From contig NC_016109.1 of assembly GCF_000269985.1 (NCBI RefSeq), positions 4,154,001 through 4,218,000 on the forward strand: DNA of 64,000 nucleotides, in the 5' to 3' direction. Each line of letters begins with the position of its first letter. Positions within the stretch are counted from its first letter, which is position 1. The notes beneath the pieces were generated by a model. The model made no database searches and was not told the origin of the DNA. It saw only the letters and a list, made by a program, of their open reading frames with translations. The translations under genes and the position numbers were made by a program. Below are positions 16,899-25,367 of this stretch, one piece after another. This DNA comes from Kitasatospora setae KM-6054. GTDB taxonomy: Bacteria > Actinomycetota > Actinomycetes > Streptomycetales > Streptomycetaceae.

Positions 16899-17996
16899 TC
16901 AGCGGGCGACCGGACCGTCCAACTGGTCGCGGTCGATGGTCAGCGCGGCGCCGCCGTACGTCTCCTGGACGTTGCCGTGGTGCTGGTGGATCCGGGCGTG
17001 GTCGACCCACAGGTCGTCGCCGAGCCGGCCCGCGCCGTCGGTGGTGGTCGCCCGGTCGTCCCAGCGGGCGTACCAGACCGCGTCCGGCAGCGGGCCGCTG
17101 CCGGCCCGGGCGGCGGCGGCCAGGTCGGCCACCCCGGCGTCGGTCGAGGAGTAGAAGCCCGACCGGAAACCGGCCTTGTGCAGCGCCTGCGTCCACCCGA
17201 CGGTGAAGTCCGTCACCGCCTGGCTGCACGCCGAATCGCCGCGCGGGTACGCCTCGATGTCCAGGTAGACCGGGGTGCCGGTGCGCAGGCCGAGGTCCTT
17301 CACCGCGCGCACCGCCTCGGCCGCCTCCTCCTTGCCCTGCTGCACCGCCTTCGCCGGATCGATCCGCTGCGACTTCCCGCCCGCCGCCATGCACGGCGCC
17401 TGCCGCCCCACGTGCGTCGGGATCAGCCGCCAGCCCATCGCCCGCGCCTCGCGCACCCAGGCGGCGGTCAGCCGGGGCTGGGCACAGGCCCGCTGCCGCC
17501 CGCTGCTGTAGATCCCGACCGCGCCGTACGGAGAGGTGCCCCACCAGGCGCGCAGGGTCTCCAGCGGGGGCGCGGTGCACGCGTCGAACCCCGCTCCCGT
17601 GAACACCTCGGCCGGCAGCGGGCTCCGGCGCGAGCGCAGCGGGTCGGCCAGCAGCGTGCGGCGCAACCGGACGGGCGGCGCCTCGGCCGGCACGGCGGCG
17701 GTGAGCGCGGCGGCCGTCAGCGCGACGGCCTGGTGCGCGACGGCCTGGTGCGCGACGGCGGGCAGGCGCTGGGCGGCGAGCTCCGGGGCGAGCAGCTGCT
17801 GCGCTCCGGCGGCAGGCTCCGCCCGTGATCCGGCCGGGGCAGCGGCCTGGGCCCCGGCCCGGGACTCCGCCCGGGACTCCGCCCGAGCAGGGGCGGCCGA
17901 CGGACCGGCCGCCAGCATTCCGATGGCGTCCTGGTCGGTGGCGAGCAGCAGAACGAGTGACGCGGCCGTCAGGGCCGCCGGGCCGAGGTAGCGCAC
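16899..17996 (-). CDS. Secreted DUF1906 glycoside-hydrolase-like protein
   Basis: 365 residues from GTG 17996. A hydrophobic N-terminus (AALTAASLVLLLATDQDAIGMLAAG) is likely a signal peptide, followed by an Ala-rich spacer of about 100 residues. The C-terminal 220 residues have DUF1906 (Rv2525c-like) features: GFDACTAPPLETLRAWW, AVGIYSSG, LIPTHVGRQAP, a TPVYLDIEAYP strand with acidic residues, and DGAWYARWDD-like strands ending in TIDRDQLDG. Family members are predicted to act on the cell wall or on glycans; activity is unproven. GGAGG directly abuts the GTG with no spacer, so the exact start is uncertain. Confidence 0.82.
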   Translation of the reverse strand: MRYLGPAALTAASLVLLLATDQDAIGMLAAGPSAAPARAESRAESRAGAQAAAPAGSRAEPAAGAQQLLAPELAAQRLPAVAHQAVAHQAVALTAAALTAAVPAEAPPVRLRRTLLADPLRSRRSPLPAEVFTGAGFDACTAPPLETLRAWWGTSPYGAVGIYSSGRQRACAQPRLTAAWVREARAMGWRLIPTHVGRQAPCMAAGGKSQRIDPAKAVQQGKEEAAEAVRAVKDLGLRTGTPVYLDIEAYPRGDSACSQAVTDFTVGWTQALHKAGFRSGFYSSTDAGVADLAAAARAGSGPLPDAVWYARWDDRATTTDGAGRLGDDLWVDHARIHQHHGNVQETYGGAALTIDRDQLDGPVAR

Positions 17997-18100
17997 CCTC
18001 CAGAACTACTGAGGTGCCGCCAGGTCGCCCGGCAGGACACGCCGCCGGTGCCGACCGGTCACCCGGGTGGCCCCGTGACGCAGCCCACCGGTAACTGGCT

Positions 18101-18129
18101 TTGACCATATGCAGTCCTTACGTCAGACT
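18101..18129 (+). promoter_or_regulatory. Promoter of EamA exporter gene (leaderless arrangement)
   Basis: TTGACC (18101-18106), a 17-base spacer, then CAGACT (18124-18129). The predicted start of transcription, about 7 bases further, falls on or next to the ATG at 18137, and no ribosome site is present. Together these suggest a leaderless mRNA. Confidence 0.6.
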
Positions 18130-18136
18130 CGATCAC

Positions 18137-19123
18137 ATGTCAGGCGCGTCCCTCACCGTTGAAAGCACAAGAGAAATCCCGAGCAGCACCTCCGTTTCGA
18201 AGGTCACCTCCGCTTCGAAGGCCGCCACCGGATCCGGGCGGGTCGGCCGGGCCCGGCGACGGCTCGGGCGGGTGCCCGCGCCGGTGCTGTGCCTGGTGTC
18301 GATGCTGGCGGTGCAGCTCGGTGTGGCGGCGTCGAAGCCGCTGTTCGGCGTGCTGGGGGTGGCGGGCGCGACCTTCCTGCGAATCTCCTTCGCCGCCGCC
18401 GTCCTGCTCGCCTTCACCCGGCCCCGGCTGCGCGGCCGCAGCCCGCGCGACCTGGCGATGGCCGGCCTGCTCGGCGTCGCCTCCGCCGGGATGACCCTGC
18501 TGTTCGCCGGCGCCGTCGACCGGCTGCCGATGGGCACCGCCGCCACCATCGAGTTCCTCGGCCCACTGGCCGTCGCCCTGGTCTTCGCCCGCCGCGCCGG
18601 ACACGTGCTGTGGGCCCTGCTCGCGGCCGGCGGCGTCGCCCTGCTCACCCTGCTGGGCGGCGGCGAGGGCGGCTCCGGCGGCCTCGACCCGGTCGGCCTG
18701 GCCTACGCGTTCGGCGCGGCCGCCTGCTACGCCGGCTACATCCTGTTCACCCACAAGGTCGGCGCGGCCTTCAAGGGCTTCGAGGGTCTGGCGGTCTCGT
18801 TCACCATCGCCACCGTCGTCCTCGCCCCGTTCGGCGCCGCCGAGGCCGTGCGCGGCCTGGCCGGTTCCGACTCCCCCGGCCTGCTGCTGCTGGCCGTCGC
18901 GGGCGTCGCCCTGCTCTTCCCGGTGCTGCCGTACGCGCTGGAGATGACCGCGCTGCGGCGGATGTCGCAGCGGGTGTTCAGCGTGATCGTCAGCCTCGAC
19001 CCGGCGGTCAGCGCCCTGGTCGGCCTGCTGGTGCTCGGCCAGGTGCTGGGCCTGCCGCAACTGCTGGGCATCTGCTGCGTGGTCGCCGCGAGCGTCGGCG
19101 CGACGCTCACCGCGCGGCGCTGA
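18137..19123 (+). CDS. EamA-family (RhtA-like) small-molecule exporter
   Basis: 328 residues from ATG 18137. After a basic cytoplasmic N-terminus of about 45 residues there are ten hydrophobic segments forming two EamA repeats. GTAATIEFLGPLAVALV, YAGYILFTHKVGAAF and ALEMTALRRMSQRVFSVIVSLDPAVSALVG match threonine/homoserine exporter RhtA-type proteins. Substrate not determinable; amino acids or purine-like metabolites are typical. No partner gene is adjacent. Confidence 0.9.
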   Translation: MSGASLTVESTREIPSSTSVSKVTSASKAATGSGRVGRARRRLGRVPAPVLCLVSMLAVQLGVAASKPLFGVLGVAGATFLRISFAAAVLLAFTRPRLRGRSPRDLAMAGLLGVASAGMTLLFAGAVDRLPMGTAATIEFLGPLAVALVFARRAGHVLWALLAAGGVALLTLLGGGEGGSGGLDPVGLAYAFGAAACYAGYILFTHKVGAAFKGFEGLAVSFTIATVVLAPFGAAEAVRGLAGSDSPGLLLLAVAGVALLFPVLPYALEMTALRRMSQRVFSVIVSLDPAVSALVGLLVLGQVLGLPQLLGICCVVAASVGATLTARR

Positions 19124-19169
19124 CGCCCCGCCCCGCCCCGCGCCCCGTCGGGGAACGCCTCGGGGAACG

Positions 19170-19215
19170 CCTCGGGGGCGCGGTGACCGCCGTGGCGGTT
19201 GCCGCGCCCCCGAGG
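19170..19215. terminator. Bidirectional terminator hairpin
   Basis: A perfect 14-bp stem (CCTCGGGGGCGCGG with its complement at 19202-19215) encloses a smaller ACCGCC/GGCGGT stem. It lies between the convergent EamA and secreted-protein genes. Confidence 0.75.
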
Positions 19216-19342
19216 GGTTCTGTTCGTCGTCTGTGCCCGTGCCCCGAGGCGGTTGACCCTTTCCACTCCCGGGTGTCGCGGCGGTCCGTGCTCCGTCCGG
19301 TCCGGCGCCCCCGCCGTCCCGTCCGCACCTCCCGCCGGCGGG

Positions 19343-19675
19343 TCAGTACGAGTAGACCGGCGCGAAGACGAAGTTGAAGTTCTTGTTGGACTGGTCCGCG
19401 TAGACGATGCCCGCGTTGTCCTTCACTCCGAGGGTGTTGTTCTGGTTCGACGCACCGGCACCGGTCGCCGTCTGCTGGGTGGAGTTGTAGTTGCCGTCGA
19501 CCGATCCGAAGATGTTGCCGCTGCCGAAGTTCGAGACCACGCCGCTGTTCGAGCCGTGGCCGGCAGCCGCACCGTTGTCGGCCGCCGCGGCACCCGCCCC
19601 GGCCAGCAGCAGACCGGCGGCGAGCGGGACGGACGCGACCAGCGCGGCCAGGCGTGTGGTGCGGAAGCGCGCCAT
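19343..19675 (-). CDS. Small secreted Asn/Ser/Gly-rich protein, unknown function
   Basis: 110 residues from ATG 19675 with GGAGG upstream. A clear signal peptide (RLAALVASVPLAAGLLLAGAG) ends at AAAADN. The mature part of about 75 residues is rich in Asn, Ser, Gly and aromatics, has no Cys, and ends FNFVFAPVYSY. Composition resembles surface-coat or aggregation-prone proteins, but it lacks the chaplin and rodlin hallmarks I know. Monocistronic, with a terminator 130 bases downstream. I do not recognise the family. Confidence 0.75.
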   Translation of the reverse strand: MARFRTTRLAALVASVPLAAGLLLAGAGAAAADNGAAAGHGSNSGVVSNFGSGNIFGSVDGNYNSTQQTATGAGASNQNNTLGVKDNAGIVYADQSNKNFNFVFAPVYSY

Positions 19676-20226
19676 GGGATTTCCTCCGTTGGTTCTTGCC
19701 GGGCACTGACAGATGGAAAAGGTGTTCCGGAGTCCGTGGCCAGACGGGGCTCCGGGGGCTGCGACGCCGAGGAACAGACTTCCGCAACAAATCGACAAAG
19801 CACCAGCATCACTGAGCCTTTTCCCCCATTAGCGTGACGCGGCAGCAGCGGCGCATAATCCCGCGCGGATCGGTTCGTCGACAGACACACCGCCTACGAG
19901 CTGGCATTTCCCTCGTACGGCCGCAGCCGGACCCCCACCCGGACGGGCGCACACCGACCGGTTTTCGGCGAGTCGCACGAGCCTCGGGGCGCACGAACGA
20001 ACCGCTCGCGCCCTGCGGAGGTGAGGTGACCGCACGATGTCGATATTTCGCCATTCACCGGATTTCTCATACCATCCGGATGTCCGATGATGATGAGCAG
20101 ATTAATTGCATGTGAATTTCCCGACCATCATCTTGTGATGGTCGGGAAGTAGCCCTGCGCGTTCGATTCGGCAGGCGCGGCAGCAGCCCGGAAAAAGCAC
20201 CCGAAGGGCCGGAGACACCCGAGGGG
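19676..20226. other. 550-base intergenic region, no supported gene
   Basis: Two short frames can be read on each strand but lack ribosome sites and codon bias. The left part should hold the promoter of the secreted-protein gene. 20041-20110 is unusually AT-rich for this genome and includes a CCGGAT/ATCCGG dyad. The hairpin at 20118-20148 is listed separately. Confidence 0.55.
20118..20148 (-). terminator. Hairpin terminator downstream of GlcD-type oxidase gene
   Basis: Perfect 13-bp stem (TTCCCGACCATCA and complement) with a five-base TCTTG loop, 79 bases past the stop codon of the leftward oxidase gene. No long T run. Confidence 0.65.
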
Positions 20227-21603
20227 TCAGAGCATCTTGCCCGGGTTGAGGATGCCCAGCGGGTCGAACGCCGCCTTGATCTGCCGCTGCAGCTCCAGGC
20301 CGACCGGGCCGAGCTCCCGGGCCAGCCACTCGCGCTTCAGCAGGCCGACGCCGTGCTCCCCGGTGACCGTTCCGCCGAGTTCCAGGCCGAGGGCCATGAT
20401 CTCGTCGAAGGAGGTCCGGGCCCGGGCGGTCTGGTCCTCGTCCTTGGCGTCGAAGATCACCACCGGGTGGGTGTTGCCGTCGCCCGCGTGCGAGACCACG
20501 CCGATGGTGAGGCCGTGGCGGTCGGCGATGGCCGCGACGCCGTTCAGCATCGCGGCCAGCGCGCTGCGCGGGACGGCCACGTCGTCGATCATCGTGGTGC
20601 CCAGCCGCTCCAGCGCGGGCAGCGAGAGCCGCCGGGCCTGCAGCAGCAGCTCGGACTCCGCCCGGTCCTCGGCCGGGACCACGCCGGTCGCCCCGGCGGC
20701 CTTGCACAGCGCCTCCACCTCGGCCAGCCGTTCGCGCTGGTCCGGGCCGTCGAAGGCGACCAGCAGCAGGGCCCGGGTCGACTCCGGCAGTCCCATCCGG
20801 GCCATCTCGTTCACCGCGCGGACGGTGGTGGCGTCCATCAGCTCCATCAGCGAGGGCGTGTGCCCGGCCGCCATCACCTCGCACACCGCGGCCCCCGCCG
20901 CGTCCACCGAGTCGAACTCCGCGGCCAGCACCAACTGCGGCCCCGGCGCGGGCCGCAGCGCCAGCGCCGCCTCGACGACCACGCCCAGCGTGCCCTCCGA
21001 GCCGACCAGCAGCCGGGTCAGGTCGTAGCCGGCGACGCCCTTCGCGGTGCGCCGGCCGGTCCGCAGCAGCCGGCCGTCCGCCAGCACCACGTCGAGCCCG
21101 AGCACGTACTCGGCGGTCACGCCGTACTTCACGCAGCACAGGCCGCCGGCGCCGGTGCCGATGTTGCCGCCGATGGTGCAGGACTCCCAGCTCGACGGGT
21201 CCGGCGGGTAGGACAGTCCGACGGCCTCGGCGGCCCGGGACAGCTCGGCGTTGACCACGCCCGGCTGGACCACGGCGATCCGGTCGACCGGGTCGATGCT
21301 CAGGATCCGGTTCATCCGGGTCAGCGAGAGCAGGATGCAGCCGTCCACCGCGTTCGCCCCGCCCGAGAGCCCCGTCCGGGCGCCCTGCGGCACGACCGGC
21401 ACCCGCAGCTCGGTCGCCGTCCGCAGCACGAACCGCACCTGCTCCACGTCCTCCGGGAACACCAGCACCGCCGGCTCGCCCGCCTCGCAGAACCCGGCCA
21501 TGTCCCGCGCGTACGCGGCCGTCACGTCCGGATCGACCGCGACCGCCCCGTCCGGCAGCCCCGCGCGCAACCGTTCGACCAACTCGCCCACCGCAACCTC
21601 CAC
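20227..21603 (-). CDS. FAD-linked oxidase, GlcD / D-lactate dehydrogenase type
   Basis: About 458 residues if started at GTG 21603. An in-frame start at 21708 would overlap the divergent small gene; neither site has an ideal ribosome site. The FAD-binding PCMH domain shows VVPQGARTGLSGGANAVDGCILLSLTRMN, PPDPSSWESCTIGGNIGTGAGGLCCVKYGVT and GSEGTLGVVVEAALALRP; the C-terminal cap has DDVAVPRSAL, SHAGDGNTHPVVIFD and GEHGVGLLKREWL. This matches glycolate or D-lactate oxidoreductases that oxidise 2-hydroxy acids. No GlcE/GlcF partners are nearby, so a single-subunit FAD oxidase is likelier. Substrate uncertain. Confidence 0.9.
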   Translation of the reverse strand: MEVAVGELVERLRAGLPDGAVAVDPDVTAAYARDMAGFCEAGEPAVLVFPEDVEQVRFVLRTATELRVPVVPQGARTGLSGGANAVDGCILLSLTRMNRILSIDPVDRIAVVQPGVVNAELSRAAEAVGLSYPPDPSSWESCTIGGNIGTGAGGLCCVKYGVTAEYVLGLDVVLADGRLLRTGRRTAKGVAGYDLTRLLVGSEGTLGVVVEAALALRPAPGPQLVLAAEFDSVDAAGAAVCEVMAAGHTPSLMELMDATTVRAVNEMARMGLPESTRALLLVAFDGPDQRERLAEVEALCKAAGATGVVPAEDRAESELLLQARRLSLPALERLGTTMIDDVAVPRSALAAMLNGVAAIADRHGLTIGVVSHAGDGNTHPVVIFDAKDEDQTARARTSFDEIMALGLELGGTVTGEHGVGLLKREWLARELGPVGLELQRQIKAAFDPLGILNPGKML

Positions 21604-21698
21604 ACTCGCATCGTCCGCACTCTCCTCCCCCGCCCCACCCCCGGCAACCACCGACCGCCCCCTGTCCGGCTGTCGGTCCGTTCCGGCACCCTGGACCC

Positions 21699-21935
21699 AT
21701 GCGCGCACCCCGGATCCAGTGCCCCGACTGCGACCGCCCGGTCGCCCTCATGCCCACCCGCCGGGCCGGCTACGGCATCGTCCACGACCACAAGCGCGAC
21801 CGCCGCTCACTCAGCCTCTGCACCGGCAGCATGCGCCAACTCCCGCTCACCGACGCCGTGCTGTGGCAGGACGCGCTACCCGGCCTGCCCGGAGCACCAG
21901 GGCAGGCCGCCGACGCGCCGCCGACGCTGTTCTGA
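21699..21935 (+). CDS. Small CxxC zinc-ribbon-like hypothetical protein
   Basis: 78 residues from ATG 21699. The N-terminus IQCPDCDRPVALMPTRRAGYGIVHDHKR carries one CxxC pair and a later His and Cys, suggesting a small metal-binding fold. The C-terminus is Pro/Ala-rich and probably disordered. Codon use fits a real gene, but no strong ribosome site is seen. Divergent from the oxidase gene. Function unknown. Confidence 0.55.
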   Translation: MRAPRIQCPDCDRPVALMPTRRAGYGIVHDHKRDRRSLSLCTGSMRQLPLTDAVLWQDALPGLPGAPGQAADAPPTLF

Positions 21936-22043
21936 GCTGCGGACGGGCGCCACGACCCTCAAACCCTGACTCGAAGAAGCCGTTGCCCCACTCCACGGCT
22001 TCCCAGTTCGGGATCCGTCACGCGGCGGCGCCCCTTCCCTGGC

Positions 22044-22496
22044 TCACCTACTGTCGACATCGACCCGCGTGTCTGTCCAGCGGCTCGGCGCTGGCCGTAG
22101 ATCCCTTCCTGACCAGTAGGAAACCACCAGGAAAAGCGCCGCCAGGGCAGCCGCCAGAATGAACCACAGGGTTCCCACGACCACGAGGAACACCGCCGCC
22201 GCCCCGGCGCCGACTCCAGCGAACGAAAGAGCTTTCCGCGCCCCGGGAAGTTCCTCGTACACGCGCGCAAATTGTTGACGCATCTCGATCTCGGCCAGGC
22301 GTTCCGCATCGCCGCGCGCCGAAATGTACTCGTTCGCAGAATGCAGGCTCTGCAGAACGCTTTCGGAATTGAGGTCCCACCGGTAACCGTCCTCACTCAG
22401 ATCATGGTCAATCGAATCGGAGTCGACCCCAGGAGGAGAACCGAACGGGGAGGTGAAGCGACGGAATCTAGGCCCTCGGGCCGCAGGCGTGGACAT
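22044..22496 (-). CDS. Two-TM membrane protein (TRADD-N-associated-TM-like), low-GC island
   Basis: 150 residues from ATG 22496. The N-terminal 45 are polar and disordered. A charged helix (SVLQSLHSANEYISARGDAERLAEIEMRQQF) follows, then two hydrophobic helices separated by a short turn (ALSFAGVGAGAAAVFLVVVGTLWFILAAALAALFLVVSYW) and a basic tail. The helix-plus-2TM layout resembles membrane modules reported in bacterial conflict/signalling proteins, but the match is by eye only. Base composition is clearly lower in GC than the flanks. The next gene upstream is 18 bases away, so they form an operon. Confidence 0.6.
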   Translation of the reverse strand: MSTPAARGPRFRRFTSPFGSPPGVDSDSIDHDLSEDGYRWDLNSESVLQSLHSANEYISARGDAERLAEIEMRQQFARVYEELPGARKALSFAGVGAGAAAVFLVVVGTLWFILAAALAALFLVVSYWSGRDLRPAPSRWTDTRVDVDSR

Positions 22497-22514
22497 AGAA
22501 TGCCTTCCTTGTCG

Positions 22515-23270
22515 TCAGTTGGCGCCGATGGCGGCTGCGAGTACATCCGCGTAGAGCAGAAGCTCTCGGACGTCCCGCGCAGCGAATCCCGGATCCTGGG
22601 CGGACTTCGACATCTTCCCGTCCATGGCCAGGATGCCGATCACCTTGTTGTTGACCTTCACCTGCACCGCCGCAACCCTCTCGTCCGGAGTGGACGGCGA
22701 CGTCCAGTTGAACGGGGAGACCGTATTTTTACGCACGAGGACCTGGCCGTCCTTCGCTACCAACTCGAGCACTGCGTAGGCGGGCATCCCGCCGTTGATC
22801 GCTGAAACCGCCGATGCGGGCCACTGCGACACCAACGTGAAGACGCTGCTCCCGTCCCACTCGTAATAGATTCCCCGCACTCCTTCGGCAATTTCCGAAA
22901 CACCCACCACGATCGACTGGTCGAGTCGCCCCCTACGAACGTTCTGATCGGCCGCCGAAAGCGAGCGGTCCGCTATGACAGCGGCCTGGGCGGCGGTAGG
23001 GGCAAGGTTGGCAACGAGGTTCTCGTAGTTCCGCTCCGCTCGTGTCGCCAACCTCATCATCTTCTCGCGGTATGCCGAGAGCCTAACCTTCTCCGTATTA
23101 CCGGCATATACAGCCAGGGCGGAAGCAATCACGCCAGCCATGATCCAGTACTGCTGATTCCCTCCGTCCTTCCCGCCAAAAATACTGGCAGCGAAGGCGA
23201 AAGCGGTGAAGAAAATGGTAGCCGCACCGAGAGCGAAATTGATGATGCGGTCCTTGACCTCAGGTGACAT
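22515..23270 (-). CDS. Two-TM membrane protein with C-terminal GAF-like domain, low-GC island
   Basis: 251 residues from ATG 23270, preceded by GGGGGGAAC. Two N-terminal membrane helices (INFALGAATIFFTAFAFAASIFG and WIMAGVIASALAVYAG) precede a helical linker and a sensor-like domain with GIYYEWDGSSVFTLVSQWP and VQVKVNNKVIGILAMDGKM, resembling a GAF fold. It is co-transcribed with the 2-TM gene downstream. Both have lower GC and less biased codons than neighbours and sit between a tRNA-Ser gene and core genes, consistent with horizontal gain. Function unknown; a membrane stress-sensing pair is a guess. Confidence 0.65.
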   Translation of the reverse strand: MSPEVKDRIINFALGAATIFFTAFAFAASIFGGKDGGNQQYWIMAGVIASALAVYAGNTEKVRLSAYREKMMRLATRAERNYENLVANLAPTAAQAAVIADRSLSAADQNVRRGRLDQSIVVGVSEIAEGVRGIYYEWDGSSVFTLVSQWPASAVSAINGGMPAYAVLELVAKDGQVLVRKNTVSPFNWTSPSTPDERVAAVQVKVNNKVIGILAMDGKMSKSAQDPGFAARDVRELLLYADVLAAAIGAN

Positions 23271-23460
23271 GTTCCCCCCAGTGACGTGGGTGTTCCGCGA
23301 CGCGTGACCCCGGTCCCTCACTACCCCGAAGTTTTTCCACTTACGCGGCGCACGGCGGCCACTCGACTGGTGGCGGTGGGTTGGGCAGACCCGGCCCACG
23401 GCTGGCCCACGAACACTGACCGGAGGCGGCACAGCGGTGGGACAGCCCGGCACGGAACGA

Positions 23461-23501
23461 CTCAGGGCGGGTATCGGAGAGGCTCCGATACCCGCCCTGA
23501 G
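23461..23501 (-). terminator. Strong hairpin terminator downstream of tRNA-Ser(TGA)
   Basis: Perfect 19-bp stem (arm CTCAGGGCGGGTATCGGAG, complement at 23483-23501) with a three-base AGG loop, 22 bases beyond the tRNA 3' end. It separates tRNA transcription from the low-GC gene pair. Confidence 0.8.
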
Positions 23502-23522
23502 CTGGTGGTTCAGCCACCTGCG

Positions 23523-23608
23523 CGGAGGGTGTGGGATTTGAACCCACGGTGGCGCGAGGCCACGACAGTTTTCAAGACTGGTCCCTTAGGCCGCTCGGGC
23601 AACCCTCC
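23523..23608 (-). tRNA. tRNA-Ser(TGA)
   Basis: 86 bases with a long variable arm. Acceptor GGAGGGT/ACCCTCC, anticodon loop CTTGAAA (anticodon TGA), T-loop GGTTCAAATCC, discriminator G, no encoded CCA. Confidence 0.96.
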
Positions 23609-23666
23609 TCGGCGGAGGCCAGCCTAACGGGTCGGAGCGGTGCAGGTGCACTCCGTTTCGGGACGG

Positions 23667-25367
23667 TCAGTTGTCGCCCTTGCGTTCGCCGAGGGTGACG
23701 GTGGTCTTGGCGGGCTTGTCGTCGCGCTTGTACTCGATCTCGACCTTCTCGCCGGGCTTGTGGGTCCAGATCTCGCTGACCAGGGTGGGGCCGCTGTCGA
23801 TGGCGATGCCGCCGAGCTTGGTGATGACGTCGCCGGCCTTGAGGCCGGCGAGGTCGGCGGGGCCGCCGGGGGTGACGGCGGGGGTGCCCTGGACGGGGGC
23901 GGTGGCGATCTGGGCGCCGTCGCCCTTGTAGTTGTCGTTGCGGAGGACGCCGAGGATGGCGTAGACGGGGGTGCCGTCCTTGATGAGGGTCTGGGCGACC
24001 CACTTGGCCTGGTTGATCGGGATGGCGAAGCCGAGGCCGATGGAGCCGGCCCGGCCGCTGCCGCTGGTGTTGGACTGGATGGCCGAGTTGATGCCGATCA
24101 CGGAGCCGGAGGCGTCGAGGAGCGGGCCGCCGGAGTTGCCGGGGTTGATCGAGGCGTCGGTCTGCAGGGCGTTCATGTAGGAGGCCTGGGCGCCGGTCTC
24201 GTCGCCGGAGGCGACCGGGCGGTCCTTGGCGGAGATGATGCCGGTGGTGACGGTGCCTTCGAGGCCGTAGGGGGCGCCGATGGCGATGGTGGCGTCGCCG
24301 ATGGCGACCTTGTCGGAGTCGCCGAGCGGCAGCGGGGTGAGCTTGTCGGTCGGCGGGTTGTCCAGGCGGACGACGGCGACGTCGTAGCCCTGGGCGCGGC
24401 CGACCACGGAGGCGCTGTACGAGGAGCCGTCGGAGAACTTGACGGTGAGCTTGCCGCCGTTGGCGGCGGGGGCGACCACGTGGTTGTTGGTCAGGATGTG
24501 GCCCTCGGTGTCGAAGACGAAACCGGTGCCGGTGCCGGACTCGCTGGAGCCCTCGGCCTTGATGGTGACGGTGGACGGCAGGGCCTTCGCGGCGATGCCG
24601 GCGACCGACTCGGGGGCCCGGTCGAGGTTCTGGTGGGTGTTGCCGACCGCGACGGTGGTGGAGCTGTGGTTGGCGCCGCCCGCGCTGTTCTCCTTGCGGT
24701 GGTCGGTGACGGAGGCGCCGATCGCGCCGCCGGCCAGGCCCGCGAGCAGGGCGACGGCCGCGACCAGGGCGACCAGCGAGCCGCGCTTGCGCTTGCCGGG
24801 GCCGCCCGCGCCGGGCTGCTGGACGGCCCAGGGGGAGCCGGGGCCGCCGGGGCCGGCCGGTCCGCCGGGCAGTTCTCCGCCGGACGGGTTGCCCCAGCCG
24901 CCGACCGGCTGGCCGGCGCCGAACGGGTGGTGCGGCTGCTGCGGGGCGGCCGGGCCGCCGTCCTGGAGGAGCGGAGCGGACGCGGCGGGCGCGAAGGGCG
25001 CGGCGGGTGCGGCGGGCACGGCCGGGGCGATCGCGGTCTGCGCCTCGTCGGGCCGGCCGTACGGGTGCGGAGCCGGGGCCGGGGCCGGGGCCGGGGCGGC
25101 CGGCGGCGGCGCGTCCAGGTAGGAGGGCGCGGCGGCGGGCGCGGACGGGACCTTGCCGAGCTGGATGGTCTGGTCGACCGCGGGCGCCTCCGGAGCGGCC
25201 GGAGCCGGAGCCGGGGCCGGAGCCGGGGCCGGGGCGGCCGGCGGCGGCGCGTCCAGGTAGGAGGGCGCGGCGGCGGGCGTACCGGAGCCGGCGGCCACCG
25301 CCTCGGTGCCGGACGGCTCGTTGGCCTTCTCCGGCGGGGTGGTACCACTCGCGTGCTCGGTGCTCAC
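23667..25367 (-). CDS. Membrane-anchored HtrA/DegP-like serine protease with PDZ domain
   Basis: 566 residues from GTG 25367 with GGAGG seven bases upstream. The N-terminal 190 residues are Pro/Ala-rich and contain two copies of AAAPSYLDAPPPAAPAPAP (DNA repeats near 25087-25141 and 25225-25279). One membrane helix follows KRKRG (about 196-219). The trypsin-like domain has the triad His296 (TNNHVV), Asp329 (YDVAVVRLD) and Ser412 (GNSGGPLL); the PDZ domain spans about 465-555 (PADLAGLKAGDVITKLGG). Topology predicts a cytoplasmic Pro-rich tail and an external protease acting in envelope quality control. Confidence 0.95.
   Translation of the reverse strand: MSTEHASGTTPPEKANEPSGTEAVAAGSGTPAAAPSYLDAPPPAAPAPAPAPAPAPAAPEAPAVDQTIQLGKVPSAPAAAPSYLDAPPPAAPAPAPAPAPHPYGRPDEAQTAIAPAVPAAPAAPFAPAASAPLLQDGGPAAPQQPHHPFGAGQPVGGWGNPSGGELPGGPAGPGGPGSPWAVQQPGAGGPGKRKRGSLVALVAAVALLAGLAGGAIGASVTDHRKENSAGGANHSSTTVAVGNTHQNLDRAPESVAGIAAKALPSTVTIKAEGSSESGTGTGFVFDTEGHILTNNHVVAPAANGGKLTVKFSDGSSYSASVVGRAQGYDVAVVRLDNPPTDKLTPLPLGDSDKVAIGDATIAIGAPYGLEGTVTTGIISAKDRPVASGDETGAQASYMNALQTDASINPGNSGGPLLDASGSVIGINSAIQSNTSGSGRAGSIGLGFAIPINQAKWVAQTLIKDGTPVYAILGVLRNDNYKGDGAQIATAPVQGTPAVTPGGPADLAGLKAGDVITKLGGIAIDSGPTLVSEIWTHKPGEKVEIEYKRDDKPAKTTVTLGERKGDN

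Noticed and set aside
19809-20115. Short frames on both strands in the 550-base intergenic region
   Set aside because: No Shine-Dalgarno sequences, Arg-rich composition and mutual overlap; no family resemblance.
22000-23610. Search for a direct repeat of the tRNA-Ser 3' end bounding the low-GC pair
   Set aside because: No second copy of the tRNA 3' sequence was seen on the far side, so attachment sites cannot be claimed; island status rests on composition only.
25087-25279. Two near-identical 55-base repeats at 25087 and 25225
   Set aside because: They encode the duplicated SYLDAPPPAAPAPAP segment of the protease's Pro-rich tail, so they are internal coding repeats and not a mobile element.
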